Origin: Halomonas sp.
GTDB taxonomy: Bacteria > Pseudomonadota > Gammaproteobacteria > Pseudomonadales > Halomonadaceae
NCBI RefSeq assembly: GCF_017983445.1
Contig: NZ_JAGOBJ010000010.1
Span: 124,001 to 188,000, forward strand
Length of the DNA: 64,000 nucleotides
Reading direction: 5' to 3'
Shown here: positions 45,982 to 55,965 of the stretch, piece by piece
Numbering within the stretch: position 1 is the first letter of the stretch
Layout: each line of letters starts with the position of its first letter
Program-made: the position numbers and the translations under genes
The notes under the pieces: model-generated
Databases searched by the model: none
The model's input: the letters and a program-made list of their open reading frames with translations, nothing else
Told to the model about the DNA's origin: nothing

Positions 45982-47340
45982 TTAAAAACGATAGGTTAGC
46001 TGGGCACCAAAACCGTGGGCTTCGTTTTTATAGTCGGCTGAATAGTTGGATGTGATCGGGGGCGTTTGTTGTCCCGCCACAGTAAAGCTATCTGTTTTGG
46101 TTTGATCTACCTGTGTTGAGCGTTCAGTGAGGTATGAGTAAGCGAAATCAAGTGTCAGGTCTGGCGTCGGGCTCCAGCCTGCACCAATAGAGAAAATGCG
46201 CCGGTCATCTGAAGGAATACGTACGCTACGTGTTGCATCCTGCGTTGGCGTAAAGTCGAGAGCCACCCCAGCGCGCAAAGCCAGTTGAGGCGTTAGCTGA
46301 TACTCGCCACCGGTTGCAAATGCCCAGGCATTGGAATAGTTCTGCTGCTCGTTGGTGATTTCGCCACGCTCAGCGCCGGTGACCAGTATCTGGTCAAATT
46401 CGCTCCAGCGCGCCCATGAAGCGCCAAACATTAGCTTAAGGTTGTCGCTCATTTGCTGAGTTAATGAGAAGTTAATCGTTTCAGGCGTGGTCAAATCCAG
46501 CGCGGCAGTATCGGTCACCGTGCCGATACCTAGCTGATCAAGCACGGGTGAGCTTGCGGAGAAGCTGCCTTCCAGATCGAAATCCACTTTAGAGCGGTAC
46601 GTCAAGCCGAGTGTGGTTTCCGGTACGGGCTGATAGATCACCCCCAGGTTATACCCCCACGCCTCATCATCACCTTCAACACGTGAATCTACTTCCGAAA
46701 GCCCGAGCGGAGTCGCTACAGGCACCTGACGACGTAGCTCCCCTTCTACGCGGTTATACGTGACACCTACGCCCACGCCCCACTGCTCGTTAAAACGGTA
46801 AGAGACAGTTGGCTGGGCGGTCATCACTTTAACTTCGGTATAGTTACCCTGGTTACGTCCCTGGAAATTGCCTTCATACTCGGTTTTTGAGCCAAAAGGG
46901 GCATATACACCGAAACCAAAAGCTAGCTGCTCATTAACCGGCTGCGCATAAAAGGCAAACGGCACCAGCGTACCTGGCACCATATCGCCATCATTAGATC
47001 CTGAAACAGGCAATGTATCCGTTAAACCACCCGTTGCAGGTAGGAATGCCGGGCTGCTTTGTGAAGCGCTGGTGTTACTGATATCGGTATTAACGTTTAG
47101 ATAGGTGCCACCCACGGTTATCTGTGCGCGATCAAGAAACGACATACCTGCGGGGTTACCGTAAACAATGGTGGCATCGTGTACGTTAGAGCTACGCCCG
47201 GCATGAGCATAGCCCTGGCCGCTCACGCTCTGTTCGTTGATTTGATAGCCACCGGCGTTGGCTGTACTGGCGCATACCGTTGCAAAGACAGCGGCTGACA
47301 CCGCAGCTGCTAGCGTAAGCTTATTAAATTTATTATTCAT
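45982..47340 (-). CDS. FadL-type outer-membrane long-chain fatty acid/hydrocarbon porin
   Basis: 452 residues from ATG 47340 (AGAGG upstream). Signal peptide (about 1-28), mature N-terminus GGYQINEQSVSGQGYAHAG, the FadL hatch-domain signature, and NPAGMSFLDR. The rest alternates as a 14-strand beta-barrel and ends in phenylalanine (AQLTYRF) as outer-membrane proteins do. Takes up long-chain fatty acids or hydrophobic compounds. Stands alone on the reverse strand between prfB and the copper module. Confidence 0.9.
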   Translation of the reverse strand: MNNKFNKLTLAAAVSAAVFATVCASTANAGGYQINEQSVSGQGYAHAGRSSNVHDATIVYGNPAGMSFLDRAQITVGGTYLNVNTDISNTSASQSSPAFLPATGGLTDTLPVSGSNDGDMVPGTLVPFAFYAQPVNEQLAFGFGVYAPFGSKTEYEGNFQGRNQGNYTEVKVMTAQPTVSYRFNEQWGVGVGVTYNRVEGELRRQVPVATPLGLSEVDSRVEGDDEAWGYNLGVIYQPVPETTLGLTYRSKVDFDLEGSFSASSPVLDQLGIGTVTDTAALDLTTPETINFSLTQQMSDNLKLMFGASWARWSEFDQILVTGAERGEITNEQQNYSNAWAFATGGEYQLTPQLALRAGVALDFTPTQDATRSVRIPSDDRRIFSIGAGWSPTPDLTLDFAYSYLTERSTQVDQTKTDSFTVAGQQTPPITSNYSADYKNEAHGFGAQLTYRF

Positions 47341-47673
47341 GGTTAGCCTCTTGTCCCAATGATCCCGCAGATGGATGCACCCGCCTGCACTGTTTTTATA
47401 AATGGTTTTTGTATCTGGATGTTTTACCTCGGTCTTACCCCTCAGTTTTGGCCTAAAGCGAGCATGGTTCAAGGGCCAAACGAGCGTTTTATTTTGTTTT
47501 TCGCTTATACATTAGTCGCACGAGCGTTTTAAATCTTTGTTTTAGTCGTTTTAAGTCTTTTTAAGCAATTACTTCAGCACCTCCACTTGACCTATGTGTT
47601 ACCCACAGGTTTTACACTTATGCTGTTCCAAACGTTTAACCGGGTCCGGGATCAATGCCAATAGGAGTGCGCC
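47341..47673. promoter_or_regulatory. Divergent region between fadL and the copper regulator gene
   Basis: About 330 bases without a gene. The part near fadL (47440-47580) is AT-richer and contains repeated CGTTTTA/GTCTTTTTAAG stretches; it probably carries the fadL promoter, but no clear hexamers were picked. The forward half holds the MerR-type promoter described separately. Confidence 0.5.
47587..47618 (+). promoter_or_regulatory. CueR-like MerR-family promoter/operator of merR-copA
   Basis: TTGACC (-35, 47587-47592) and TACACT (-10, 47613-47618) are 20 bases apart, the long spacing typical of MerR-activated promoters. The spacer holds a dyad ACCTATGTG-TTA-CCCACAGGT (47590-47610; 7 of 9 positions symmetric), closely like the E. 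coli copA operator. Confidence 0.72.
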
Positions 47674-48102
47674 ATGAAAGTCAGCGAGCTTGCCAAACAC
47701 GGCGGTGTTACCGCAGAGACGGTACGTCATTACACTCGCGAAGGTTTGCTTTCCCCCGAGCGCCATCCGGATAACGGCTATCAGCTTTTTTCCAGCACCG
47801 ACCTTGAGCGGCTGCACTTTATTCAGCGGGCACGCAAGCTAGGATTTAGCGTTGCGGAGATACGCGACATTCTACTGCATGCCGACCATGGCGACTCGCC
47901 CTGTCCGCTGGTGCGCGATCTGCTCGCCAGCCGCTTGCCGCAGATCCGCGCGCGAATTGCCGAGCTTGAAGCCCTGGCCCAGCGCATGGAGCAGGCGCTG
48001 GAGAGTTGGCAGCACATGCCGGACGGTACGCCGGATGGGCATAGTCTGTGCCGCCTTATCGAAAGCTTCCCCGACGAGCCATCCACTCAGGAGGCGTTAT
48101 GA
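47674..48102 (+). CDS. MerR-family metal-responsive regulator (probably copper)
   Basis: 142 residues. N-terminal winged helix ([26 protein letters not shown]), dimerisation helix ([21 protein letters not shown]) and metal-binding loop. Cysteines are C77-type (DSPCPLV) and one in the C-terminal loop ([10 protein letters not shown]), a spacing nearer to ZntR/CadR than to the CxGx5-7C of CueR. Stop overlaps copA start (ATGA). The operator and neighbouring ATPase argue for copper or silver sensing; zinc or cadmium cannot be excluded from sequence. Confidence 0.82.
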   Translation: MKVSELAKHGGVTAETVRHYTREGLLSPERHPDNGYQLFSSTDLERLHFIQRARKLGFSVAEIRDILLHADHGDSPCPLVRDLLASRLPQIRARIAELEALAQRMEQALESWQHMPDGTPDGHSLCRLIESFPDEPSTQEAL

Positions 48103-50627
48103 ACGTTACCCCCGATTCGCGCCATGTGGCGCTCCGCACCGTCACCAGCATGAGCTGTCAGGGCTGCGTTAAGCGGATGCGCGAGGCGATTCAGGCAGAA
48201 GACCCTACGGCTGAGGTGGTGGGCACTCCGGCGGAAAAACGCCTTGAAGTAACTACAAGCCTGGACGATAGTCGCCTGAACGAGGCGCTTAAGAAAGCTG
48301 GCTACCCGGCCAGTAGCGACCCTGCCTCGCCGGCAGCGCCTGAAGCCTCTCAAGAGGCGGCTGATATACCGGCCACGACTGAACAGCGCCCCAAGCCAGG
48401 TCCCAATCTACGCCTGGCGATTAGCGGCATGACCTGCGCCAGCTGCGTTAAAAGCGTTCAGAATGCCTTGGAAAATACTCAAGGTGTGGAAGCCGCCAGC
48501 GTCAACTTCGCGACCCACACTGCCCAGGTGGTGGGCTGTGCCGATGCGCAAACCCTTATCAACGCGGTCGCCTCAGCGGGCTACACGGCTGAGCCGATTG
48601 TGGATATGCGCGAAGCCGAACGCGCTCGCGCCGAGCAGGACGCTACCACTTACCGAAAACGGCTGAGAGGCAGTGCCATCGCGCTGGCACTGGCCATTCC
48701 CCTGATGCTCAGCATGTTTATCTATCATCCACACGTCATGGGCCTGGGCCGCGTTTACTGGCTGGTGATTGGCATCTTGACTCTGGGTGTGCTCGCGTTT
48801 CCCGGGCGCCACTTCTTTGTTAACGCGTGGAAGAACCTTAAACGCCACCAGGCCAATATGGATACATTGGTGGCAATAGGCACGGGTACCGCCTGGCTTT
48901 ACTCCATGGCGGTGGTGCTGTTTGCACCTTGGCTGCCTGAAATAGCCCAAGGGATCTATTTTGAAGCCTCGGCGATGGTGATTGGGCTTATTTTGCTGGG
49001 TAACGCCATGGAGCTCCGCGCCCGCGGACGTACCAGCAATGCATTGAAGCGCCTGCTTGATCTGCAAAGCCGCACGGCACGTATCATTCGCGACGGCCAG
49101 GAGCAAGAGGTAGACGTGGATGAGGTGCGTGAAGGCGACCAACTCCGCGTGCGCCCCGGTGAGCGCTTACCCGTTGATGGCGAAGTTACCGAAGGCCAGA
49201 GCCATATTGACGAGTCCATGCTGACAGGCGAGCCGCTGGCGGTGAGTAAGCAAACCGGCGATGAGGTCAGCGCAGGCACGGTCAATGGCAAGGGCGGGCT
49301 GGTTTACCGCGCGACCCGCGTAGGCCGCGATACCCGGCTTGGGCAAATCACCGAGCAGGTCGCCAGCGCCCAGAATTCGCGCCCGCCGATTGGTGAGCTG
49401 GCGGATAAGGTATCGAGCATCTTCGTGCCCTCAGTCATCATTATTGCCGTACTGGCGGCACTGGTATGGTTTAACGCAGGCCCCGAGCCACGCGTAATTC
49501 ATATGCTGGTGGCGGCCACGACCGTAATGATTATTGCCTGCCCCTGCGCGCTGGGTCTGGCCACGCCTATTTCTACCATGATTGGCGTGGGCAAAGCCGC
49601 CGAACAGGGCGTGCTGGTAAGAAGCGGCGAAGCGCTGCAAACCGCAAGCAGGCTGACCACGCTGGTGGTGGATAAAACCGGCACGCTCACCGAGGGCAAA
49701 CCCAGCGTTACCGATGTGCAGCTGTTTGGCGTGGATCAAGCCACTGCGTTGGGCCTGGCTCATGCCCTCGAGCGCGGCTCCGAACACCCGCTGGCAGCAG
49801 CGCTTATCGCCTATGCAGATGAGCATGGCGCCGAGCTTGCCGAGATTCAGGGGTTTGAAAGCGTGACCGGCGGCGGTGTGAAAGCCGAGACGCGTGATGG
49901 CAAAGCGCTGCTGCTGGGTAATGCGCGCCTGCTTGAAGACGCCGGGGTTGATCTCTCATCTGCCCAGCAGGATGTCAGCTCACTGCAAAACAGGGCGCGT
50001 ACGCTGGTGTATCTGGCGGTGGATGGCCAGCTAACGGCGCTCTTCGGGATTAGCGACCCGTTACGTCATGATGCCGTCACGGCCGTCAAACGCCTGCAAA
50101 AAGATGGCCTGAAGGTGGTCATGCTGACCGGTGATAATCCGCATAGCGCCGCGGCGATTGCTCGCGAAGTGGGTATCACGACGTTTAAAGCGGGCCTGAC
50201 ACCCGAGGATAAGCACGCCGAGATTGAGCGTTTACAGCAGGCGGGTGAAATCGTCGGCATGGTGGGCGACGGTATTAATGATGCCCCGGCGCTGGCGCGC
50301 GCCAACGTCGGCTTTGCCATCGGCCAGGGGACGGATATCGCCATGGAAAGTGCGGGGATTACGTTAATGCGTGGGTCACTTCACGGCGTGGCTTCAGCGA
50401 TTGAAATCAGCCGCGCCACGCTTGCCAACATCAAGCAGAACCTGGTGGGCGCCTTTGGCTATAACGTGTTATGCATCCCGATTGCAGCAGGCCTGCTATA
50501 CCCGGTGACCGGCATGCTGCTTTCACCGATTATCGCGGGAGTCGCCATGTCGCTTTCGTCCATCACCGTGGTGAGTAACGCCAACCGCTTGCGGTTCTGG
50601 AAGCCCACTCAACAGGAGGTCTCATGA
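48099..50627 (+). CDS. copA: Copper-exporting P1B-1-type ATPase
   Basis: 842 residues from ATG 48099 (AGGAGG upstream). Two N-terminal heavy-metal domains: the first is atypical (SMSCQGC, C20/C23), the second standard (GMTCASC, C113/C116). Then membrane helices, TGE phosphatase motif (376-378), CPC metal site (481-483), phosphorylation site DKTGTLT (D525), HP motif in [15 protein letters not shown] and Cu-specific residues in GYNVLC and MSLSS of the last helices. Exports Cu(I) to the periplasm. Operon with the regulator and a 26-residue peptide gene. Confidence 0.95.
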   Translation: MNVTPDSRHVALRTVTSMSCQGCVKRMREAIQAEDPTAEVVGTPAEKRLEVTTSLDDSRLNEALKKAGYPASSDPASPAAPEASQEAADIPATTEQRPKPGPNLRLAISGMTCASCVKSVQNALENTQGVEAASVNFATHTAQVVGCADAQTLINAVASAGYTAEPIVDMREAERARAEQDATTYRKRLRGSAIALALAIPLMLSMFIYHPHVMGLGRVYWLVIGILTLGVLAFPGRHFFVNAWKNLKRHQANMDTLVAIGTGTAWLYSMAVVLFAPWLPEIAQGIYFEASAMVIGLILLGNAMELRARGRTSNALKRLLDLQSRTARIIRDGQEQEVDVDEVREGDQLRVRPGERLPVDGEVTEGQSHIDESMLTGEPLAVSKQTGDEVSAGTVNGKGGLVYRATRVGRDTRLGQITEQVASAQNSRPPIGELADKVSSIFVPSVIIIAVLAALVWFNAGPEPRVIHMLVAATTVMIIACPCALGLATPISTMIGVGKAAEQGVLVRSGEALQTASRLTTLVVDKTGTLTEGKPSVTDVQLFGVDQATALGLAHALERGSEHPLAAALIAYADEHGAELAEIQGFESVTGGGVKAETRDGKALLLGNARLLEDAGVDLSSAQQDVSSLQNRARTLVYLAVDGQLTALFGISDPLRHDAVTAVKRLQKDGLKVVMLTGDNPHSAAAIAREVGITTFKAGLTPEDKHAEIERLQQAGEIVGMVGDGINDAPALARANVGFAIGQGTDIAMESAGITLMRGSLHGVASAIEISRATLANIKQNLVGAFGYNVLCIPIAAGLLYPVTGMLLSPIIAGVAMSLSSITVVSNANRLRFWKPTQQEVS

Positions 50628-50704
50628 GCTTACTGGTTAACGTGGCAGGTTTGGGGCTCATTGCTCTGGTCGTCTGGTGGTTCTGGCTTAGCAAGACGCG
50701 CTAA
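50624..50704 (+). CDS. 26-residue single-helix membrane peptide after copA
   Basis: Short frame [20 protein letters not shown]...: one hydrophobic helix with a short charged end (SKTR). Its ATG overlaps the copA stop by four bases (ATGA), and AGGAGG lies just upstream, so it looks translated. Similar N-terminal helices occur, as I recall, on small membrane-bound cupredoxin-domain proteins encoded after copA; here the frame stops before any such domain and runs into the 3' end of the opposite gene, so it may be a truncated remnant. Function otherwise unknown. Confidence 0.55.
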   Translation: MSLLVNVAGLGLIALVVWWFWLSKTR

Positions 50705-51318
50705 CTCACGCCGATATACCGCCCGGGTTTATGGTTCAGGGCGATGATTAAATTCAACGTTAGCGCCCCCAGCACCGAGTAGCCAACGCGGTCTAACGGT
50801 AGCTGGGTGAGCGCCACCAGCAAAATAACCCCGTCGATGCCTAGCTGCACATAGCCCGCCCGCAGGCCATGGCGGTCCTGCAGGTAAAGCGCCAGAATGT
50901 TGATGCCGCCAAGGCTCGTGCGATGGCGAAACAGCATCAGCATGCCAATGCCCATCAATGCACCGCCCATGAGTGCCGCATAGAGCGAAGGCACGCTTTC
51001 AAACTTCACCCAGCCCTGGGTTACTTCAGAAAACAGCGACACCAAGCCAATGGCAATAAACGTGCGCAGCGTAAAGCTCCACCCCATGCGCTTGATCGCC
51101 AGGTAGTAAAATGGCAGGTTGATGGCAAAAAACCAAACACCAAAGCCCCAGCCGGTCACGTAATTAAGCAGCAGCGCCAAACCAGCGGTGCTCCCCGTCA
51201 GCAGTACGGCCTGGGTGTAAAAGGTTACGCCTAGCGCCACAAAAAACGTGCCCAGCAGCATCGCCATAATATCTTCGTAGGGGCGATGGGGATCTTTCGG
51301 CCAATCGTCCATGTGCAT
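50701..51318 (-). CDS. YitT-family membrane protein
   Basis: 205 residues with five or six hydrophobic helices (AMLLGTFFVALGVTFYTQAVLL, GLALLLNYVTGWGFGVWFFAINL, GIGMLMLFRH). The pattern TGSTAGLALLL and HRTSLGGINILALYLQ matches the YitT membrane domain (5-TM repeat); no C-terminal soluble domain. Transport role unproven. ATG 51318 or 51312 are possible starts. Overlaps the micro-ORF by four bases at its 3' end. Confidence 0.82.
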   Translation of the reverse strand: MHMDDWPKDPHRPYEDIMAMLLGTFFVALGVTFYTQAVLLTGSTAGLALLLNYVTGWGFGVWFFAINLPFYYLAIKRMGWSFTLRTFIAIGLVSLFSEVTQGWVKFESVPSLYAALMGGALMGIGMLMLFRHRTSLGGINILALYLQDRHGLRAGYVQLGIDGVILLVALTQLPLDRVGYSVLGALTLNLIIALNHKPGRYIGVS

Positions 51319-51350
51319 TCAAGCATCCTTACTGGGCAGCTTAAAAAAGA

Positions 51351-53150
51351 TTAAACGGCGCTGGCGTGCTCAACCATCAACTGCAGCGACTCCCGCCCCC
51401 GCCAGCGGTTACGGTTAAGCTTGTAAGCGCAGTGCAGCGTATCGCCAATATTGAAGGCAGGCAGCTCCCCTGGTGTTAAGGCGCGAAACCAGATCGCCTT
51501 ACAGGTGATGGCGCCCATGGAGAGTTCGAGCATCAAGTGAGCGCCATCAGCACCCACCGGGCGCAGCGCTTCGACGATAAACCGCCCTTCAAAAAGCGGT
51601 GCGTCAAATTCACGCCCATAGGGGCCCAGCGCGTCGATCTCTTCAAGTGTGGCTAGCGAGAGCTGCGCGGTGGAAAGCTCGCCGTCCGTCCATAGCCTGG
51701 GATAGAGCGAACGCCCTTCCAGCTGTTCCGCCACGGCTTTGAGAAACGCCTGTTTAAACACGTCCAGCTGTTCGCGGGGAACGCCCACCCCGGCGGCACC
51801 GCTGTGCCCACCAAAGCGCGGCAGCGCTTCTGGGGCCAGCTCAAAGGTACGCTGCAGCGCATCGCGCAGGTGCAAGCCATCGATTGAGCGGCCGGAGCCG
51901 GTGAGCATATTGGGCGCTGCCGCCTGCGTCAGCACCAGCGCAGGGCGCCCGTAAGACTGCACCAGCCGGGAGGCCACAATGCCCTGAACGCCAGGATGGC
52001 CGTCTTCCAGAAACACCACCACGGCAGGCTCATCGGCGATCAGCGCACTGGCGGCCAGCGCCCGCGCTTCTTCGGCCATATCAGCCTCAATCGCCTTGCG
52101 TGACTGGTTATCCTGATCCAACACTTCCAACTGCCGGTTAGCGACGGAGTCACTCTCGGCCAACATGAAATGCAGTGCGGCATAAGGGTCATCCAGCCGC
52201 GAACGGGCGTTGATGCGCGGGCCCATCTGAAACGCTAGGGTTTCGGCATTGAACGGCACGCTATCGGCGCCCAGACGTGCGGCCATGGCGCGCCAACAGG
52301 CAGCATCCATGCGGTTGATCAGGGTTAATCCGTAGCTCACCACGGCGCGATTAGCGGGGCTTCCGCCCAGCGACACACAGTCCGCCACGGTGCCCAGCGC
52401 CACATAAGAGAGCCACGGCGAAAGCTTGGGCGTGGCCTCGGGCAAGCCCCCCCACTCCACCAAGACGCCACGCGCCAACGACATCAAAAGCCACGCCACC
52501 ATGCATCCAGCGATGGTTTTATCCGGGTAGGCGCAGTCATCACGCGTGGGGTTCACGCAGGCGTAGGCCGACGCGGGCGGGCCTTCCAACGGCAATGCAT
52601 GGTGATCGCTGACCACGACGTCAATGCCCGCCGCTTTAAGGCGCGCGATACGCGGCTCGTCACTGCTTCCGCAGTCGGCGGTAATTACCAGGGTCGGGAA
52701 TGGCTTGAGCGCCAGCGTGCGCTCGACCAATGGCAAGCTGATCCCGTAGCCATCGTGAATACGGTGACCAATCAGGCTGTGCAGCTTGTGCTCGGGCACA
52801 CCAAACAGCTCAACGAGCGTGCGGCGAATGACGACGTGGGAGGTAATCCCATCCACATCGTAATCGGTCAGAATCCCGATGGATTCACCCTCGGAGACGG
52901 CCCGAGCAATACGCTCGGCGGCGCGGCGTCCGTCGGCAAGCTTTTCCGGATGAGCAAGGTAGCGCAGGCTGGGCGTTACCAGCGGGGCAAGCTCGCCCTG
53001 ATAGCCGGGCAGCCGTGAGGCGAGAAGGCGCGCCTGAAGCTCGCTCAAGCCTTCAGCTTGGGCACGGACATAGATAGCCTCGTCCAGCGGACGAGGCTCC
53101 AGTTTCAGCTGTGTGGTGTGCTGATTGGCATCGGATAGAGCAGTCATCAT
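51351..53150 (-). CDS. recJ: Single-stranded-DNA-specific exonuclease RecJ
   Basis: 5'-to-3' ssDNA exonuclease in recombination and mismatch repair. 599 residues. DHH-phosphoesterase motifs: TDYDVDGITSHVV (motif I), TADCGSSDEPRI (II), VVSDHHALP (III DHH), CVNPTRDDCAYPDKTIAGC (IV region), then DHHA1 with GRSIDGLHLRDAL and FGGHSGAAGVGV, and an OB-like C-terminus. Starts three bases beyond the thrC stop. The order recJ after thrC-hom follows pseudomonads. Confidence 0.95.
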   Translation of the reverse strand: MMTALSDANQHTTQLKLEPRPLDEAIYVRAQAEGLSELQARLLASRLPGYQGELAPLVTPSLRYLAHPEKLADGRRAAERIARAVSEGESIGILTDYDVDGITSHVVIRRTLVELFGVPEHKLHSLIGHRIHDGYGISLPLVERTLALKPFPTLVITADCGSSDEPRIARLKAAGIDVVVSDHHALPLEGPPASAYACVNPTRDDCAYPDKTIAGCMVAWLLMSLARGVLVEWGGLPEATPKLSPWLSYVALGTVADCVSLGGSPANRAVVSYGLTLINRMDAACWRAMAARLGADSVPFNAETLAFQMGPRINARSRLDDPYAALHFMLAESDSVANRQLEVLDQDNQSRKAIEADMAEEARALAASALIADEPAVVVFLEDGHPGVQGIVASRLVQSYGRPALVLTQAAAPNMLTGSGRSIDGLHLRDALQRTFELAPEALPRFGGHSGAAGVGVPREQLDVFKQAFLKAVAEQLEGRSLYPRLWTDGELSTAQLSLATLEEIDALGPYGREFDAPLFEGRFIVEALRPVGADGAHLMLELSMGAITCKAIWFRALTPGELPAFNIGDTLHCAYKLNRNRWRGRESLQLMVEHASAV

Positions 53151-53153
53151 GCG

Positions 53154-54542
53154 TTAACGACGGTTATCCGCCACAAACTGCTGCACGGCACTCAGTTCGG
53201 CTGGCAATACCGTGTAGCGCTCTTCGCGCTCCAGCAGATCATCCATGTGCGTGGGCAGTGGTACGCCCTGGAAGCCAGCCTTCACCACGGCTTCGGCAAA
53301 CTTGGCCGGGTGTGCGGTGGCAAGCGTTATCATCGGCGTTGATTGATCAGCGCGGACACGCTCAGCAGCGCGGTAGCCCGTGGCAGTGTGCGGGTCGAGC
53401 ATTTCGCCGGTACGGTGATGCGCTTCACGAATGACTTCCAGAATGGTCGCATCGTCCACACTGTAGCTTGAGAATTTCTCACGCAGCTTTTCAAGCGGCG
53501 CATCGGCAAGCGCGGTAGGCTCTTGCTGAAAGCGTTCAAGGAGTGCGGCCACGGCGGCGCCATCACGCTCATAGGCATCAAACAGAAGGCGCTCGAAGTT
53601 CGACGACACCACGATATCCATGGAAGGCGCGAGCGTTGCCTCAAGCTCCTTCTTGGAGAAGTCGTTGGCGGCCAGCGTGCGGTGCAGAATGTCGTTTGAG
53701 TTGGTGGCGATAATGAACTGCTTGACCGGCAGCCCCATCTTGTACGCCATGTAGCCTGCAAACACGTTGCCAAAGTTAGCCGAGGGCACGCAGAAGCTGA
53801 CCTCGCGATGCGGTGCGCCCAGCGCCACGCCGGATGCGACGTAGTAGACGATCTGAGCCATGATGCGCGCCCAGTTGATCGAGTTGACTGCCACCAGGCG
53901 CGTGCCGTTCAGAAAGTCTTGATTGGCAAAGCTTGCCTTGACCATAGCCTGGGCATCATCGAAATTGCCTTCGATGGCCACATTGAACACGTTATTGGCC
54001 AGCACTGACGTCATCTGGCGGCGCTGCACTTCGGACACCCGCTTGTGCGGATGCAGAATGAAGATATCCAGGTTGTCGCAATGGCGACAGCCTTCAATAG
54101 CGGCTGAACCCGTATCGCCCGAGGTTGCGCCCATGATCACCGCACGCTCGCCGCGCTTTTTCAAAAAGTGATCAAGCAGGCGGCCTAGAAGCTGCAGCGC
54201 AACATCCTTGAACGCAAGCGTCGGGCCATGAAACTGCTCAAGCAGGAAGTGGTTGGCGTCGAGCTGCTTGAGCGGTACCACCGCGTCGTGGGTGAAGGTG
54301 GCATACGCTTCGGTCACGATCGTGCGGAAAGTGTCGTCGTCGATCTCGCCGTTCACAAACGGCTTCATGACGCGAAAGGCAATCTCAGCGTAAGAAAGCC
54401 CGGCCATATTGGCCAGCGCTTCTTTCGAGAGGGTGGGCAGCTCTTCCGGGACGTAAAGGCCGCCGTCGCTTGCCATACCGGTTAATACGACTTCTTCAAA
54501 GGAGAGCGCGGGCGCCTGCCCACGCGTACTGATATAGCGCAT
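53154..54542 (-). CDS. thrC: Threonine synthase
   Basis: PLP enzyme converting O-phosphohomoserine to threonine. 462 residues, the long (class I) type. N-terminus MRYISTRGQAPALSFEEV; PLP lysine in GPTLAFKDVALQLLGRLL (about 103-120); phosphate-binding loop TSGDTGSAAIEG; and PSANFGNVFAGYMA. Lies six bases after hom and three before recJ, all on the reverse strand, so one operon is likely. Confidence 0.96.
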   Translation of the reverse strand: MRYISTRGQAPALSFEEVVLTGMASDGGLYVPEELPTLSKEALANMAGLSYAEIAFRVMKPFVNGEIDDDTFRTIVTEAYATFTHDAVVPLKQLDANHFLLEQFHGPTLAFKDVALQLLGRLLDHFLKKRGERAVIMGATSGDTGSAAIEGCRHCDNLDIFILHPHKRVSEVQRRQMTSVLANNVFNVAIEGNFDDAQAMVKASFANQDFLNGTRLVAVNSINWARIMAQIVYYVASGVALGAPHREVSFCVPSANFGNVFAGYMAYKMGLPVKQFIIATNSNDILHRTLAANDFSKKELEATLAPSMDIVVSSNFERLLFDAYERDGAAVAALLERFQQEPTALADAPLEKLREKFSSYSVDDATILEVIREAHHRTGEMLDPHTATGYRAAERVRADQSTPMITLATAHPAKFAEAVVKAGFQGVPLPTHMDDLLEREERYTVLPAELSAVQQFVADNRR

Positions 54543-54548
54543 AGTGGG

Positions 54549-55865
54549 TTACTCTCCTTCGCTCAGGCTTTCCACGCGGATGCGTGTCACTGGCCCGGCG
54601 ATATCGGCCATCGCTTCGATTTCGCGGATCGCTTCGTTCATCTGCTTCTCTTTGGTGCGATGTGTCAGCAGAATAATCGGCACCAGCTCACCTTCGGTCG
54701 CCTCTTTCTGGATCAGCGCCTCAATAGAGATGCTCTGTTCAGCAAGGATAGTGGCTACGCGCGCCAATACGCCGGGACGATCCACCGCCAGCAGGCGCAG
54801 ATAATACGCCGTGATGATGTCTTCCATGGGCATAATCGGCAGCTGGCTGACGTCTTCGTCGATACCGCTGAACGCCAGATACGGCACGCGATAATGATGA
54901 TCAGTGGAGATATCGCGAGCCACGTCCAGCAGGTCAGCAACCACGGCGGAAGCCGTCGGTTCAGCACCCGCACCAGCACCGTAGTAAAGCGTAGGGCCAA
55001 CCGCATCACCCATGATAGCGATGGCGTTTTTGACGCCGTGCACATTGGCAAGCAAGCGCTCTTTGGGGATCAAGGTGGGGTGAACGCGCAGCTCAAGCCC
55101 CTGATCGGTGCGCTTGGAAATACCCAGGTGCTTGATGACGTAGCCCAGGTTATCGGCCTGCTCGACATCTTCAGCAGTAATCCGTGAAATGCCTTCGGTG
55201 AAGGCTTTCTCGAACTGAAGCGGCACGCCATAGGCAATCGAGGCCAGAATGGTCAGCTTGTGCGCCGCATCGATCCCTTCCACGTCAAACGTGGGGTCGG
55301 CTTCGGCATAGCCTAGTGCCTGCGCTTCGGCAAGCACGTCTTCAAAGGCCCGGCCTTCGTCGCGCATATGCGTCAGAATAAAGTTGCCGGTACCGTTAAT
55401 GATACCTGCCACCCACTCGATACGGTTGGCACCCAGGCCTTCACGTAGTGATTTGATGACCGGGATGCCGCCCGCAACAGCGGCTTCAAAGGCAACGATA
55501 ACGCCCTTTTCATGGGCGGCCTTGAAGATTTCGTTACCGTGAACAGCAATCAATGCCTTGTTGGCCGTGACAACGTGTTTGCCATTAGCAATCGCGGTGA
55601 GCACCAATTCACGCGCCATATCATAGCCGCCAATCAGCTCGACCAAGACATCAACGTCAGGGTTATTAGCCACCTCAAAAACATCGGTGGTTGTGTTAAT
55701 ACCGGTAATATCGCAGTCAGGATGGATACTGCGATGAGCCACCTGCTCAATAACAATAGGGCGGCCTGCACGGCGTGCAATATCATCAGCGTTGCGCGTC
55801 AATACATTGAACGTGCCGCCGCCAACCGTGCCTAGCCCACAAATGCCTACTCTTACCGGTTTCAA
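54549..55865 (-). CDS. hom: Homoserine dehydrogenase
   Basis: Reduces aspartate semialdehyde to homoserine for threonine and methionine. 438 residues, not fused to aspartokinase. N-terminal NAD(P) motif VRVGICGLGTVGGGTFN; catalytic region GTGNFILTHM and AEADPTFDVEGIDAAHKL; C-terminal ACT domain (about 355-430, DRPGVLARVATILAEQSISIEALIQ). The start is TTG 55865 with AAGGGG about seven bases upstream; the ATG in between is out of frame. Confidence 0.95.
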   Translation of the reverse strand: MKPVRVGICGLGTVGGGTFNVLTRNADDIARRAGRPIVIEQVAHRSIHPDCDITGINTTTDVFEVANNPDVDVLVELIGGYDMARELVLTAIANGKHVVTANKALIAVHGNEIFKAAHEKGVIVAFEAAVAGGIPVIKSLREGLGANRIEWVAGIINGTGNFILTHMRDEGRAFEDVLAEAQALGYAEADPTFDVEGIDAAHKLTILASIAYGVPLQFEKAFTEGISRITAEDVEQADNLGYVIKHLGISKRTDQGLELRVHPTLIPKERLLANVHGVKNAIAIMGDAVGPTLYYGAGAGAEPTASAVVADLLDVARDISTDHHYRVPYLAFSGIDEDVSQLPIMPMEDIITAYYLRLLAVDRPGVLARVATILAEQSISIEALIQKEATEGELVPIILLTHRTKEKQMNEAIREIEAMADIAGPVTRIRVESLSEGE

Positions 55866-55965
55866 AATACATCCCCTTTCGTATTGGGCGCATAACGCGC
55901 CCGGGTCTTTAATCAGTGTCTCAGCGTCATCGTTATATAAACAACGATGTCTATTTAGATAAGGC

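Noticed and set aside
55866-55965. Threonine attenuator leader peptide before hom
   Set aside because: No short frame rich in Thr or Ile codons and no terminator with a T-run was seen.
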